A stretch of DNA of 64,000 nucleotides from Rheinheimera faecalis (lineage in GTDB: Bacteria; Pseudomonadota; Gammaproteobacteria; Enterobacterales; Alteromonadaceae): the NCBI RefSeq assembly GCF_021290965.1, contig NZ_JAJOYT010000001.1, positions 310,001-374,000 on the forward strand, written 5' to 3'. The first letter of the stretch is position 1; each line of letters begins with the position of its first letter. Below are positions 42,270 through 51,448 of this stretch, piece after piece. The notes below the pieces were generated by a model. That model had not been told where the DNA came from. It saw nothing but the letters and a program-made list of their open reading frames with translations, and searched no databases. The position numbers and the translations under genes were made by a program.

Positions 42270-42375
42270 AGCCGCAGCTGTGTTGGCAGCGTTCCTCGCC
42301 CCAGTCACATAGGAACAACTATGCTCCTGGGGTCTCTGTCACTTGCCGCCTTGCTGTAACTCCAATTACTTAGGG
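42256..42375. repeat. Palindromic dispersed repeat, copy 3 (about 120 bp)
   Basis: Begins CCCGTCTTACTTGAAGCCGC and ends CTCCAATTACTTAGGG. Core hairpin CCCCAG-tca-CATAG-gaacaa-CTATG-ctc-CTGGGG. Its first 14 bp encode the end of the LRAT-like gene, including the TGA stop. 617 bp after copy 2, same orientation. Confidence 0.85.
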
Positions 42376-42410
42376 TAGATAAAGCGCCTTAAAGGTCGTT
42401 TTAGTGATAG

Positions 42411-43043
42411 TTACTGGTTATCGCGCACTTCAATATCACCCACACCTACATTAGCTTCCAGTTCTTTTTTACCTTCGCCATGCAGCTGGCTTGAACTGGT
42501 GACCAACACCTGATCACGTTCATAGCGTCCTTTGCCACCTTTTATCGAGGTGTCACCTACACCAGCGTCCAGTTTAATGGAGTCGAACAAGCTGGTATCA
42601 ACGTCAATATCTACTTCACCTACGCCTAAATCGACATTGATATCCGAAGTCAGATCGTCAATTTCAACTGAGCCTACACCTAAGTTTAACGAGACCGCCA
42701 TATCGGCTGGCATAGTCACAGTCCAGTTTTGTTCTACGTCATCGTCATCTTCCAAATCGACTTTCAGTTTTAAGGTTGAGCCATCATCACGTATGCTGAT
42801 TTCTGCATCGGACAAATCACTACTGCGGCCAAGCCAGTCTTCGTCTGGTTCGAGCTCAACCACTAAGCTGATGTCAGTACCTTTCGATACTTTGACATTA
42901 ATTTCACCGACCGGAACGTCCAGCACCAGTTTGCTGAAACTTTTAGCATCGATGGTTTTTTCCAGCACTTTGACGTCATCCGCCATTACAGTTGTTGCAG
43001 ATAAAGCCATAACCAGAGCAGAAATTAAACTAAGTTGACGCAT
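42411..43043 (-). CDS. Exported DUF4097-like beta-repeat protein
   Basis: A 210-residue exported protein. The signal peptide ends ATTVMADDV. The mature part is an Asp-rich beta-solenoid-like repeat protein with four recurring G-V-G units (NLGVGSVEI, DLGVGEVDI, DAGVGDTSI, NVGVGDIEV), as in the putative adhesin / DUF4097 group. High negative charge. No catalytic motif. Probably a periplasmic or surface structural protein; function unknown. Single gene divergent from bax. Confidence 0.75.
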   Translation of the reverse strand: MRQLSLISALVMALSATTVMADDVKVLEKTIDAKSFSKLVLDVPVGEINVKVSKGTDISLVVELEPDEDWLGRSSDLSDAEISIRDDGSTLKLKVDLEDDDDVEQNWTVTMPADMAVSLNLGVGSVEIDDLTSDINVDLGVGEVDIDVDTSLFDSIKLDAGVGDTSIKGGKGRYERDQVLVTSSSQLHGEGKKELEANVGVGDIEVRDNQ

Positions 43044-43269
43044 GTTATTCTCCTTTTTTCATTGTTATAGCAGAGTATGCAGTTTTCTTGCCATTATGCT
43101 TTTCTTTTAAAAACATATACTTATCTAATTCATCGGAAAGGTGTCTAATTATTCCGGCCAATTTGTGGTCGAAACTACCACCAGATCTGGTTAGAATACG
43201 CGCCATTGTGGTCTCGCTGGCATCAATAGTAGTGGCGGGATCGGATAAAAGGCGAAATCAGGGTATCGC

Positions 43270-44130
43270 ATGAAAAAAACAGAATTGAGCTTTTGGTTAT
43301 TGTTATGGGCACTAGTACTTTGTGCTGCAGCTTACCCATTTCTAAAACCAGCTCCTGTTGAAGACATTGCTTCATTAGCGGATTGGCAAATGCCATCAAA
43401 GCTGGAAGCTCTGGATGCAGCTGATCAACGTAAGTTATTAAAACGACTGGCTTATCCTGTCGCTATGCCAGAGTTGTTGCCTGTCCCTGACTTTGAACAA
43501 TACAAAGATGTGGTAGAAAAGAAAAAGGCATTTTTTGACTATTTATTGCCTTTTATTGAACGCGAAAACGCCAGATTATTGCATATTCGTCAGCAGATCA
43601 TTGAAGTCCAGCAGAAGCTGCAACAACAAGAACTGACGGTGGAAGAGTATGCCTTTATTTATAGCTTGTACGACGAGTTCAAATTAGATTACCCGGACGT
43701 TGATGCGGAAGGCTTTCGTTTGCTGTTAAGCCGTGTCGATGCCATACCTGCTGATTTAGTCTTGATCCAGGCAGCAAAAGAATCAGGCTGGGGTAGCAGT
43801 CGTTTTGCTTTGGAAGCCTATAATTTCTTTGGGCAGTGGTGCTTTAAAGCCGGTTGTGGTGTAGTGCCACAAAAACGCAGCGCAGGAAAATACCATGAAG
43901 TCGCAGTATTTCCTCATGTGGCTGCTGCTATCAATAGTTACTTTTATAACCTCAACACTTTTTATGTGTATGAAGATTTACGTCAACTCAGAGCAAAACG
44001 CCGCGCTGAAGGCGAAGTAGCCGGGCATCATCTGGTGACAGGGTTGAGCCGGTATTCTGAGCGTGGACTGGATTACGTCAAAGAAATCCACACCATGCTT
44101 AAAGCCAATACAAAACATATAGACAGCTAA
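43270..44130 (+). CDS. bax: Bax-like glucosaminidase-domain membrane protein
   Basis: A 286-residue protein anchored by one N-terminal helix (LSFWLLLWALVLCAAAYPFL). A periplasmic helical linker is followed by the glucosaminidase domain with catalytic-type Glu in IQAAKESGWGSSRFALEAYNFFGQW and a Tyr/Ser-rich end (HLVTGLSRYSERGLDYVKEI). Matches E. coli Bax, a putative peptidoglycan hydrolase of the FlgJ-like family. Its TAA stop overlaps the next ATG by one base. Confidence 0.9.
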   Translation: MKKTELSFWLLLWALVLCAAAYPFLKPAPVEDIASLADWQMPSKLEALDAADQRKLLKRLAYPVAMPELLPVPDFEQYKDVVEKKKAFFDYLLPFIERENARLLHIRQQIIEVQQKLQQQELTVEEYAFIYSLYDEFKLDYPDVDAEGFRLLLSRVDAIPADLVLIQAAKESGWGSSRFALEAYNFFGQWCFKAGCGVVPQKRSAGKYHEVAVFPHVAAAINSYFYNLNTFYVYEDLRQLRAKRRAEGEVAGHHLVTGLSRYSERGLDYVKEIHTMLKANTKHIDS

Positions 44131-44780
44131 TGATGAAACCTTATGTTCTGGCCAGCCTGCTGGTTGCTTTTAGTGGTTCAGCTCTGGCTGATACCGTATT
44201 TAATTACGATGGCTTTTACTCCCGGATGAAAAAGAGTGAAAAGGTCGAGTTCAGCGATATTACACTGGCCTTTATACTGCAAAAAGCCGGCACCAGTGAA
44301 GTCTGTACTGTTGATAGGGCGTTAATCACCACGGATATTTCTGAAGCTCCTTTGACCATTGCGGGCAATGGCGAGCTGATGTTGCCTTTTGACGAGATGC
44401 TGAATGTACAAAAAGCGCTGATAGTTCTAAAACAGCCTGAAGGGGCAGCAGCCTGTGATTTAAACTTTAAGCTACGTAGCAAGATGCCTGTGCCGCAACA
44501 AGCCACTGTGGCTCAGCTGCGTAAATTACAAGGCCAGTTTGATGAGCTATTGGATTCATTGGCAGGATGGGGCAAATACTGGTTACCTGATGTTTCTGGT
44601 TTAACAGTGCATTTTGCCTCAGAAGTAGTGGCGCAAAGCTCTGATGCTGCTTTGAGTCAGCAATTGTTGTGTGAACAAAACCGTTGCCGACTGTTTTTAC
44701 CTGAATCTTTAGCGGATACTGCAACAGTACAGTTTTCTAAAGTGCCGGATCACGCTACACCTTTGTTGTTGCAGCCTTAA
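44130..44780 (+). CDS. DUF2987 family exported protein
   Basis: A 216-residue exported protein with signal peptide ending SGSALADTV. The mature domain starts VFNYDGFYSRMKKSEKVEFS, typical of the DUF2987 group found in Shewanella, Vibrio and relatives. Function unknown. The bax stop and this ATG overlap, so the two are co-translated, which suggests an envelope role. A second ATG directly follows the first. The next gene (DTW protein) is only 4 bp downstream. Confidence 0.82.
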   Translation: MMKPYVLASLLVAFSGSALADTVFNYDGFYSRMKKSEKVEFSDITLAFILQKAGTSEVCTVDRALITTDISEAPLTIAGNGELMLPFDEMLNVQKALIVLKQPEGAAACDLNFKLRSKMPVPQQATVAQLRKLQGQFDELLDSLAGWGKYWLPDVSGLTVHFASEVVAQSSDAALSQQLLCEQNRCRLFLPESLADTATVQFSKVPDHATPLLLQP

Positions 44781-44784
44781 TTCG

Positions 44785-45336
44785 ATGACGGAGTTGGTGC
44801 TTTATCTGCTGACCCACAGCAGGGAGTTACAGAAAAGCACCAACACCGGCGCTTTAGTGGTGCAGGCGCTCTCAGCTTCACTAAAGATCAAGGTTGAGGT
44901 GATTGAATGGCAGCGCAAAGCAGCTGATCAAAGGCTGTTAGATTTATCTGAGAGGCAGCAGCTGGGCTTAGTGTATCCCTTGCAAGCGGATACAGCTCAA
45001 GCCTGTTATCTGCTGCAGCAAGGCCAGTATCAGGCTCAAAATCCCGCTGCTTTTACAGAGCTGCCTACTCGTCAGAATGGATCTATCAAGCACTGGGTTT
45101 TGTTGGATGCAACCTGGCAGGAAGCGGCCAAAATGCTCAGACAAAGCCCTTATTTGCAGTCTTGTTACCGCCTTGCGCTCAAACCTGACGCGCCATCCTT
45201 ATACAAACTAAGACGTAATCAAAAAGCAGGTGCCTTGTGCACAGCAGAAGTGGTGATGGAACTGCTGCAGCAAACAGGATTTATAAATGAAAAAGAGCAG
45301 CTGATGCTGCTCTTTGATGAATTTAATAAGCGCTGA
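44785..45336 (+). CDS. DTW-domain tRNA-uridine aminocarboxypropyltransferase
   Basis: Members (TapT/YfiP group) add the acp3 group to uridine in tRNA using S-adenosylmethionine. The protein is 183 aa. It has THSRELQKSTNTGALVVQAL (N-terminal conserved block) and VLLDATWQEAAKML, where the signature Asp-x-Trp appears as DATW. LYKLRRNQKAGALCTAEVVM is the third block. The usual N-terminal four-Cys knuckle is absent, so this is the short form. Third gene of the bax-DUF2987-DTW run. Confidence 0.85.
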   Translation: MTELVLYLLTHSRELQKSTNTGALVVQALSASLKIKVEVIEWQRKAADQRLLDLSERQQLGLVYPLQADTAQACYLLQQGQYQAQNPAAFTELPTRQNGSIKHWVLLDATWQEAAKMLRQSPYLQSCYRLALKPDAPSLYKLRRNQKAGALCTAEVVMELLQQTGFINEKEQLMLLFDEFNKR

Positions 45337-45366
45337 TTATTAGCGACGGGCGGGTAAGCCCAGCTC

Positions 45367-46290
45367 CTAGGTCAGTTCAACAAACTGGACCGCTGTCGCA
45401 GCCGGTTCTTCTTCATCCTGTAATAAGCCAACCGGTACTTTTGGCACATCAGGTTTATCAAAAGCCATATCGCCTTCAACAGCTAAAGGGCTGTCTTTAC
45501 TGATGCCGGCAAAATCAAACAGATTTTTGTCAATCATGTGAGAGGGCACAATATTCTGCATCGCCTGGAACATGGTTTCGATACGTCCTGGGAAACGTTT
45601 ATCCCAGTCCTGCAGCATTTCTTTCACCACCTGACGCTGCAAACCATCCTGCGAGCCACATAAGTTACAAGGAATGATAGGGAACTCGCGGGCAACCGAA
45701 TACCTTTCAATGTCTTTTTCACGGCAATAAGCCAGAGGGCGGATCACTATATGTTCGCCATTGTCGCTGATCAGCTTGGCCGGCATAGATTTCATCTTGC
45801 CGCCGTAGAACATATTTAAAAACATGGTTTCAATCATGTCGTCGCGGTGATGGCCCAATGCAATTTTAGTGGCGCCCAATTCCTTTGCTGTGCGGTATAA
45901 AATGCCCCGGCGCAGGCGTGAGCATAAAGAGCAGGTGGTTTTGCCTTCAGGAATTTTGTCTTTAACAATAGAGTAGGTATCTTCAGTCACTATCTGAAAA
46001 TCCACGCCGATACGGGTTAAATAGCCGGGCAGAACATCGGCTGGAAAACCTGGTTGTTTCTGATCGAGATTTACCGCCACTATGGAAAACTGAATAGGGG
46101 CAGATTGTTGTAAATTCAGCAGAATATCCAGCAGGGTATAGCTGTCCTTACCACCGGACAAACACACCATCACCTTGTCGCCTTCTTCAATCATATTAAA
46201 GTCGGCAATCGCCTGACCTACGCCACGACGCAGGCGTTTGTGTAATTTGTTCAGGTTATATTGTGCTTTGGCTTCTGCTGCATGTGACAT
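45367..46290 (-). CDS. ttcA: tRNA 2-thiocytidine(32) synthetase TtcA
   Basis: Thiolates cytidine 32 in tRNA with an Fe-S cluster and ATP. A 307-residue protein: PP-loop [15 protein letters not shown], the CxxC pair [10 protein letters not shown] and CNLCGSQDG ligating the cluster, and [20 protein letters not shown]. The C-terminal part is acidic and shows no conserved motif. Clear family member. Followed in transcription order after uspE (79-bp gap), as in many gammaproteobacteria. Confidence 0.96.
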   Translation of the reverse strand: MSHAAEAKAQYNLNKLHKRLRRGVGQAIADFNMIEEGDKVMVCLSGGKDSYTLLDILLNLQQSAPIQFSIVAVNLDQKQPGFPADVLPGYLTRIGVDFQIVTEDTYSIVKDKIPEGKTTCSLCSRLRRGILYRTAKELGATKIALGHHRDDMIETMFLNMFYGGKMKSMPAKLISDNGEHIVIRPLAYCREKDIERYSVAREFPIIPCNLCGSQDGLQRQVVKEMLQDWDKRFPGRIETMFQAMQNIVPSHMIDKNLFDFAGISKDSPLAVEGDMAFDKPDVPKVPVGLLQDEEEPAATAVQFVELT

Positions 46291-46369
46291 AAAACAACGA
46301 CCCTACGGAAAAATGGCGCGTAGTATAACCAACTACGCGCCCGCTTTATAGCTCTGGAGCTGGTGGAAT

Positions 46370-47302
46370 TTAATGTTTTGCCAGTGGGCAAATAAAACCA
46401 GCAGGTTTTACCGCCAAAACATCACAGTCGAGTCTGTCTATCACATGCTCAGCTGTGTTGCCGATGATGGCAGCGGATAAACCGGTACGGCCTATAGTGC
46501 CTATCACCACCATTTCAGCGTCCAGTTGCTGCGCCATTTTGGGGATCACATCTTCTGGCATACCTTCGAGCACATGAGTTTGCACTGCGGGCAGTTCGAA
46601 TTCCAGCGCCAGCTTTTGCACGGCTTCTACATGATGAGTTTTCATGGTCTGATTGTATTCCTGTGGGTTAAATTCAGGAATTTCAATGGCGATATTGACA
46701 GGGGTGCCGGGGAAGGCATTAACCAGCTGCACTTTGCCATTCAGCAGCGCTGCCAGTTGTTTGGATTGCTGAATAATACGCTGGTTCAGCGAGCTGTGAT
46801 GTGTCTGCTCACTGCCAGCATTGACTGCAGCCACTATATTGCCATGTTCAGGCCATTCATGATCTTTCACCAATAACACGGGACAAGGACATTTACGCAA
46901 TATATGCCAGTCGGTTGGGGTAAAGATCATCGACTTGAGTACGTCGTGATCATGAGTGCCTTTGATCACCAAGCTGTATTCTTTTTCCAGCACAGCCTGC
47001 ACTATGGCTTCGAAAGGCCTGTTATGCCAGACCACCTGAATATCAATATTCAGCCCCTGCTCTCTGTAGTCTGCAACCAGTTCACTGATCCAGAGTTCAC
47101 GGTCGTTAATGACAGCCTGGCGCATCGATTCCCGCTCTTCGCCAGATAACATTGTGGTCATTTCATAGGAAAAGTCGTAAATGGACAAAAAAGCCGTCAG
47201 TTGGCAGTCTTGAAGTTTGGCCAGTTCAACAGCACGGTTCAGGGCTTTTTGTTCAGCCACTGAAGGGTCGAGTACTACCAGTACTTTAGGATATAAGGTC
47301 AT
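46370..47302 (-). CDS. uspE: Universal stress protein E, tandem Usp domains
   Basis: A 310-residue cytosolic stress protein of two UspA folds: the first (about 5-145) with KVLVVLDPSVAEQKALNRAV and SLVIKGTHDHDVLKS; the second (about 150-300) with NIVAAVNAGS and MVVIGTIGRTGLSAAIIGNTAEHVID, the ATP-binding-type GxGG-like motif. UspE is linked to aggregation and survival. It lies between fnr and ttcA as in E. coli (fnr-ogt/uspE-ttcA-like order). A possible FNR site lies upstream. Confidence 0.94.
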   Translation of the reverse strand: MTLYPKVLVVLDPSVAEQKALNRAVELAKLQDCQLTAFLSIYDFSYEMTTMLSGEERESMRQAVINDRELWISELVADYREQGLNIDIQVVWHNRPFEAIVQAVLEKEYSLVIKGTHDHDVLKSMIFTPTDWHILRKCPCPVLLVKDHEWPEHGNIVAAVNAGSEQTHHSSLNQRIIQQSKQLAALLNGKVQLVNAFPGTPVNIAIEIPEFNPQEYNQTMKTHHVEAVQKLALEFELPAVQTHVLEGMPEDVIPKMAQQLDAEMVVIGTIGRTGLSAAIIGNTAEHVIDRLDCDVLAVKPAGFICPLAKH

Positions 47303-47373
47303 ATCATGCTCCTGCTAAGCTAAGGCTTACCCTGTAAGTGTAGCCAAGGTAGCGAAGGTAGGCTGATAAGTCC

Positions 47374-47387
47374 TTGTGCTGGATCAA
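47374..47387. promoter_or_regulatory. Possible FNR box upstream of uspE
   Basis: TTGTGCTGGATCAA matches TTGAT-N4-ATCAA at 8 of 10 defined positions, the right half fully. It lies about 78 bp before the uspE start and next to fnr. Confidence 0.4.
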
Positions 47388-47443
47388 TAAAACCCTTGGT
47401 AGCTGTTGCCCTGTTGCAACTGTACTTTGGGTATTTCGATCTG

Positions 47444-48160
47444 TCAGCGAGCTATAGCGGAGCCACCAGCCAGTTTACTTAACGCATCCGGGTTACTGAT
47501 ACAAATCAGCTTGCCATCCACGTGTATTAAGTCGTCCTTATGGAATCGACCTAATAAACGGCTAATAGTTTCAACCGTCAGGCCTAAATAGTTACCTATT
47601 TCACCGCGAGTCATACTTAAACGGAATTCTTTTTTGGAAAAACCACGGTTGGCAAAACGTTGTGCCAGATTAGTTAAAAAGGCGGCCAGCTTCTCTTCAG
47701 CGTTCTTGCGATTCAGTAACAACAACATTTGTTGATCACCACTGATATCCTGACTCATCAGGCGCATCATTTGCTGACGAAGCTTTGGCAGTTCTCCCAT
47801 CAGCTGATCCATCTGATTGTAGGGGATTTCACAGACCATAGCGGTTTCCAGCGCCTGAGCAAAGCTGGGGTGTTGTTGCTCACCTATGGCATCAAAACCA
47901 ATCACATCACCTGGTAAATGAAAACCGGTAATTTGCTCTTCACCGGATTCGGTTAAGGTAAAGGTTTTAAAAGAACCGCTACGCACTGCATACAAAGAGT
48001 GCAGGGCTGTACCAGCTTCAATCAGAAAGTCACCTTTGTGCAGCGGTTTTTTGCGTTCGATAATATCGTCCAGCGTGTCCAGTTCGGCATTATTTAATGT
48101 AAAAGGCAGGCAAAGCTGACTAAAACCGCAATGTTGGCAACTTAAATTTGAACCGGACAT
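47444..48160 (-). CDS. fnr: FNR/EtrA oxygen-sensing transcription regulator
   Basis: Activates or represses anaerobic respiration genes when its [4Fe-4S] cluster is intact. A 238-residue protein. The four cluster cysteines are visible: Cys8, Cys11, Cys17 and Cys110. The cAMP-like beta-roll domain is followed by the dimer helix and a winged helix with [23 protein letters not shown], the recognition helix with the E-xx-SR pattern that reads TTGAT half-sites. It follows the cco assembly genes 30 bp downstream, on the same strand. Confidence 0.96.
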   Translation of the reverse strand: MSGSNLSCQHCGFSQLCLPFTLNNAELDTLDDIIERKKPLHKGDFLIEAGTALHSLYAVRSGSFKTFTLTESGEEQITGFHLPGDVIGFDAIGEQQHPSFAQALETAMVCEIPYNQMDQLMGELPKLRQQMMRLMSQDISGDQQMLLLLNRKNAEEKLAAFLTNLAQRFANRGFSKKEFRLSMTRGEIGNYLGLTVETISRLLGRFHKDDLIHVDGKLICISNPDALSKLAGGSAIAR

Positions 48161-48190
48161 AAGGTATTCCTTTGTGGCGACTTTCCCAGC

Positions 48191-48877
48191 TTAGAAAAGT
48201 CGTGGCGCTAATGCAATAGCTATAGTGTAAAGTGCATACAAGGCCAGTAATAGAGCTGCACTGGCTCTGACCCAGTTTTTATTCTTAAATCGACTCAGGC
48301 TACGGGCAAAACTACCGACGGCTAACATAGCAGGTAAGGTGCCAAGGCCAAAAGCACACATCAGTAGTGCACCTTGTAAGGCACTGCCGCTGGCCAGACT
48401 CCAGCCTAAACTGCTGTAGACCAGGCCACAAGGTAAAAAACCCCAACATAGACCATAAGCTAAGGCTTTTGGGCTGCTATCCAGAGGCAACAAGGCTTTG
48501 GAGAATGGTTGTATTTTGCGCCATAAAGCCGATCCTAGTTTTTCAAGAAAGGTTAACGCAAACCACAAGCGAGCGACGTAAAAGGCCATCAGCAACAGCA
48601 TCAGGCCCGCCAGTAACTTCAGCCAGAATAAGCTAATGCCAAGTTTTACCAGCACTGCTGCACCAAAAGCGCCGGTCAATGCTCCCAACAGGCTGTAGGT
48701 TGTTAAACGACCCAGGCTGAGCATCAATTGAAGTTTGAGTTGCTGCAACAAATTCAATTGAGGCATAGAGAGTTGTAATGCGCTGGCTATACCGCCGCAC
48801 ATCACCAGACAGTGGCTGCTACCTAAAAAACCTATACTCAGGGCAGCCAACAGGTTAAGCGTAAGTTCTGGACTCAT
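48191..48877 (-). CDS. TauE/SafE-like membrane protein of the cbb3 oxidase operon
   Basis: A 228-residue, six-helix inner-membrane protein of the sulfite-exporter TauE/SafE-like (also called UreH/CcoA-neighbour) group. Motifs: GFLGSSHCLVMCGGIASAL and LCWGFLPCGLVYSSL, with paired Cys that could handle metal. Such genes sit at the end of cbb3 assembly clusters (often called the heavy-metal/copper transport-associated DUF2752-like or SafE gene) and are thought to help copper supply; function inferred. Overlaps ccoS by 4 nt. Confidence 0.85.
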   Translation of the reverse strand: MSPELTLNLLAALSIGFLGSSHCLVMCGGIASALQLSMPQLNLLQQLKLQLMLSLGRLTTYSLLGALTGAFGAAVLVKLGISLFWLKLLAGLMLLLMAFYVARLWFALTFLEKLGSALWRKIQPFSKALLPLDSSPKALAYGLCWGFLPCGLVYSSLGWSLASGSALQGALLMCAFGLGTLPAMLAVGSFARSLSRFKNKNWVRASAALLLALYALYTIAIALAPRLF

Positions 48878-49062
48878 TGCGGAGGTTGTTTATCCGGATT
48901 CACTTCTGGTTTTACAGCTTTCTTTTCGTCTTCAAACAAGATACTCATGCCTTCTTTGTTTAAATCATCAAACTGCCGGCTGCGTACAGCCCAGAAAAAA
49001 ATAGCCAGCCCAATACAGACAAAAAGTATGGCGATGGGGATCAGCACATAAATAATACTCAT
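48874..49062 (-). CDS. ccoS: cbb3 oxidase maturation protein CcoS
   Basis: A 62-residue protein with one N-terminal transmembrane helix (IIYVLIPIAILFVCIGLAIFFW) and a cytosolic tail with the conserved VRSRQFDDLNKEGMSILFED. Needed for cofactor insertion into cbb3 oxidase. Overlaps ccoI and the SafE-like gene by 4 nt each. Confidence 0.95.
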   Translation of the reverse strand: MSIIYVLIPIAILFVCIGLAIFFWAVRSRQFDDLNKEGMSILFEDEKKAVKPEVNPDKQPPQ

Positions 49063-51446
49063 GCTTTAAGTAACCTCAGTGAGTTAGACACCACTAAAAT
49101 AGAACTGAACGACATTCCAATGACCGCAACATAAGGCGAAACAAACCCCATGACTGCTAACGGGATAATCACCAGATTATAACCCACGGCCCACCACAGG
49201 TTTTGTTTTACGATACGCTGCGCCAACACTGCGCCTTCAATCAGTTCCTGTACTAAATTCAAATCATTATGCAGTAATACCACATCAGCCTGGTTTTTGG
49301 ATAAATCAGTGCCTGAATCCAAAGCCACAGACACATGGGCGGCATGAAAACAAGGACTGTCATTAATGCCGTCACCTAACATCAGCACCTTATCGCCTTT
49401 TGCCACAGCCTGACGGATATGGTCAACTTTTTGCTCTGGGCTGCAGCCTTTAAAGACCTGATCAAACTCCAGTTGCTGCTGTACTGCTTCTACTTGAGCA
49501 GAAGAATCGCCTGTCAGCATAGACAAAGCTAAACCACGTTGTTTTAACGCTTTAACAAGTGCAGGGACTTCAGGGCGCAACGCATCTGACAGTTCAACAG
49601 TGAACACTAATTGATTATTGATGCAGCAGCAGACGGCGGCACTCTCATTTTGTACGCCACAAAAAGCGGCGCTGCCAACTTTGACATCAGCGCTTGTTCC
49701 ATCATGCTGTACCCAGTGTGCCGATAAACCAGAACCTACATGCACCTGCACCTGTTCAACTTTGATAGTCGTGGTTAGATATGTCGAAAAGGCTTTGGCT
49801 ATAGGATGTTCTGAATAAGCTTCAACCCGTGCAATCAGGGCTAACAAAAAGTCTTCGCTGTACGCTGTATCATGCAAGTGAGTGCGTTGAATACTAAAAC
49901 GGCCTTGCGTCAGACTGCCGGTTTTATCCAGAAAAATGGAATTGAGCTGTGGCAATATTTCCAGCACCTGCTGATTTTTGATTAGGATCCCTTTGCGGTT
50001 GAGGCGCGCTAAAGCACAGGTGATAGCAGTAGGAGTCGCTAGGGTTAAAGCGCAAGGGCAGGTGGCGACCAATACAGATAAGGTCACCCAAAAAGCTCTG
50101 TCTTGATCCAGCCAGAAATACCAAAGTAAAAAAGTAGCAAAAGCGATAATCAACAAGCGCTGGATAAAAAAGCGCGCCAGCTTCGTGGTTTTTTCCACAA
50201 TCTGTGGTTTTTGATTCAGAGTCTGTTGTTGCAGTTCGATGATTTGGCCTAAACGCGAATGAGCCAAGGCCTGATGCACTGTCACTTTCAGTACACCATC
50301 ATGGTTAATGCTGCCAGCCATGACGGTATCGCCCGAAGCCTTGTTCACCGCCTTGTATTCGCCGGTGAGCATCGATTCGTCCACCGAACTTTGCCCCGAC
50401 AACACCACGCCATCTGCTGCTATGGTTTCACCAGCTTGCACCAGAATAATTTGGCCTGCTTCTAACCGACGGGCCGAGGTAGGAACCAGTTCATCGCCTT
50501 GCACCAGTCGGGCGGATACCGGCATGATTTTTAATAAGTTTCCGGTAGCAGCCCGGGCTTGTGTTCTGGCGCGGAATTCAAAAAACTTACCCAGTTGCAA
50601 TAAAAATACAAACATACAAACGGATTCAAAATACACTTCGCCTGTATCGAATACAGTGGCGTATGCAGAAGCGAGGAAGGTGTAAAAGACGGCCAGTGTA
50701 ACAGGCACATCCATATTCAGCTCGCGGCCTTTAATGGCCCGCCAGGCACTTAAGGTAAAAGGTTTAGCGCTGTAAAACACCACAGGAGTGGTCAGAAATA
50801 AACTGATCCAACGTAAATAACCTTCAAATTCAGGTTCTATGCCGGTGTAATCACCAAAATACAAACCAAAGGCCAGCATCATCACCTGCATACTCATAAA
50901 ACCGGACACAGCCAGACGTTTTAAAAAACGACGCAATTCGGCTTGCTGAACGGCTTCTTCCTGATCCGCCATAAAAGGCGATGCCTGATAACCAAGTTGG
51001 TTGATACTGTTGAGTAAATCGCTGAGCTTAAGTTGTTTTACATCCCAACTGACCACACAACGGGCTGTGCTGGAATTGACGCTGACACTTTTAATAGCTG
51101 GATTTTTTTTAAGTTGCTTTTCAATCAACCAGGCGCAGGCTGCGCAACTGATACCCGCTATAGATAATTCAATCTGGGTCTGGTCTGCTTTATGCTGAGT
51201 CAGATCTGCCAGTACTTCGGCGCTGTCATAATTAATCAGCTGTAACTGATCAGGCACAAGTTGTGCTTTGCTGGCAGGGGCAGTACGAAACTTGTAATAA
51301 TCGCCAAGGCCCTGATCAATAATGGTTTCAGCGACGGCTAAGCAACCAGGGCAACAAAATTGCCGTGGTTGTTGCTCTATGCTAAGGCTAAAGTCTGAAC
51401 CAGCCGGTATGGCTTCATTGCAGTGAAAACAACCTGTATACGACAC
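49059..51446 (-). CDS. ccoI: Copper-exporting P1B-type ATPase CcoI
   Basis: Delivers copper for cbb3 oxidase assembly. A 795-residue P-type ATPase. The N-terminal extra Cys motif (CFHCNEA..., FCCPGC) is followed by a heavy-metal-associated domain with GISCAACAWL. The membrane domain has the ion-binding ATCPCALTLATP. Cytosolic motifs: TGE actuator (LTGEYKAV), phosphorylated Asp in FLDKTGSLTQG, SEHPIAKA (HP motif) and MLGDGINDSP. The 4-nt overlap with ccoS and 2-bp gap after ccoH place it firmly in the cco unit. Confidence 0.96.
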   Translation of the reverse strand: MSYTGCFHCNEAIPAGSDFSLSIEQQPRQFCCPGCLAVAETIIDQGLGDYYKFRTAPASKAQLVPDQLQLINYDSAEVLADLTQHKADQTQIELSIAGISCAACAWLIEKQLKKNPAIKSVSVNSSTARCVVSWDVKQLKLSDLLNSINQLGYQASPFMADQEEAVQQAELRRFLKRLAVSGFMSMQVMMLAFGLYFGDYTGIEPEFEGYLRWISLFLTTPVVFYSAKPFTLSAWRAIKGRELNMDVPVTLAVFYTFLASAYATVFDTGEVYFESVCMFVFLLQLGKFFEFRARTQARAATGNLLKIMPVSARLVQGDELVPTSARRLEAGQIILVQAGETIAADGVVLSGQSSVDESMLTGEYKAVNKASGDTVMAGSINHDGVLKVTVHQALAHSRLGQIIELQQQTLNQKPQIVEKTTKLARFFIQRLLIIAFATFLLWYFWLDQDRAFWVTLSVLVATCPCALTLATPTAITCALARLNRKGILIKNQQVLEILPQLNSIFLDKTGSLTQGRFSIQRTHLHDTAYSEDFLLALIARVEAYSEHPIAKAFSTYLTTTIKVEQVQVHVGSGLSAHWVQHDGTSADVKVGSAAFCGVQNESAAVCCCINNQLVFTVELSDALRPEVPALVKALKQRGLALSMLTGDSSAQVEAVQQQLEFDQVFKGCSPEQKVDHIRQAVAKGDKVLMLGDGINDSPCFHAAHVSVALDSGTDLSKNQADVVLLHNDLNLVQELIEGAVLAQRIVKQNLWWAVGYNLVIIPLAVMGFVSPYVAVIGMSFSSILVVSNSLRLLKA

Positions 51447-51448
51447 TG

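Noticed and set aside
42532..43038. 168-codon Ser/Thr-rich open frame opposite the DUF4097-like gene
   Set aside because: Low-complexity shadow of the Asp-rich gene on the other strand; no ribosome site, and the minus-strand gene has a proper signal peptide.
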